The notes beneath the pieces were generated by a model, which saw nothing but the letters and a program-made list of their open reading frames with translations, was not told the origin of the DNA and did not search any database. A program made the position numbers and the translations under genes. From an uncultured Clostridia bacterium (GTDB taxonomy: Bacteria > Bacillota > Clostridia > Oscillospirales > Acutalibacteraceae), in NCBI GenBank assembly GCA_946628455.1, contig CAMOWP010000008.1, positions 1 through 22,288 on the forward strand: 22,288 nucleotides of DNA, read 5' to 3'. Below are positions 22,206 through 22,288 of this stretch, piece by piece; position 1 is the stretch's first letter, and each line of letters starts with the position of its first letter.

Positions 22206-22288
22206 CACAAAAAGGGCGCAAGGGGCATCCTACGGAAATAGTGTCAGCCCAAAAATGGCATCTTTTCCGCTATAACGTCATTAAAAAT

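Noticed and set aside
22206..22288. Right-edge sequence with GC-richer patches (for example GGGCGCAAGGGGCATCC)
   Set aside because: No start codon with a ribosome binding site, hairpin or match to other parts of the window; too short to judge.

Overview
The window looks like a chromosomal segment of an anaerobic Firmicute of class Clostridia, most likely a gut or rumen Ruminococcus-like (Oscillospiraceae) organism. The pointers are strong AGGAGG-type ribosome binding sites, a two-gene transketolase, a feoA-feoA-feoB operon with the small FeoB-associated Cys-rich protein, ferredoxin-dependent 2-oxoacid chemistry (IorAB), Mini-RNase III next to Obg, BspA/LRR surface proteins with lysine-rich C-termini, and a domain-permuted GH3 beta-glucosidase of the type known from Ruminococcus and Butyrivibrio. 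The assignment is inferred from gene content only.

Layout. (1) 1-3507, minus strand: an operon from one promoter (3574-3602) encoding an AMP-forming acyl-CoA ligase, then IorA and IorB (the latter cut by the window edge). Together they can interconvert aryl acids, aryl-acetyl-CoAs and aryl-pyruvates. (2) 3617-4977, plus strand: a single NanB-like GH33 sialidase with its own promoter and terminator and no secretion signal. (3) 4987-8192, minus strand: the ferrous iron uptake operon feoA-feoA-feoB-Cys-rich protein. Its upstream region carries three copies of a TTAG-N6-CTAA dyad, with a fourth just before feoB. One upstream copy is built into the terminator hairpin of the preceding transketolase operon. 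(4) 8361-10148, minus strand: split transketolase (C-half and N-half genes) with a promoter whose -35 box lies in a TTGCAC-N5-GTGCAA dyad. (5) 10207-13334, plus strand: an AT-rich intergenic stretch, an AT-rich secreted protein of unknown function and a secreted BspA-type LRR protein, ending at a terminator. (6) 13343-15453, plus strand: a small membrane protein (possibly leaderless mRNA), the GTPase Obg and Mini-RNase III, ending in a terminator shared with the convergent gene. (7) 15452-16606, minus strand: a cation diffusion facilitator with an Mn-type metal-site signature. (8) 16607-17094: tRNA-Val(UAC), its promoter and terminator, and beside it a duplicated tRNA 3' end plus terminator, inverted T-arm fragments and near-perfect palindromes. 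(9) 17095-22147, minus strand: a GH3 beta-glucosidase and a large secreted LRR protein, probably co-transcribed.

The non-coding architecture is the most unusual part: the repeated iron-box-like dyads, including one inside a terminator, and the tRNA-derived duplicated and inverted block at 16673-17005. Most genes are recognisable families. The exceptions are the secreted protein at 10570-11751 and the membrane protein at 13378-13719. I did not find a clearly new multi-gene system such as a defence island, CRISPR array or phage.
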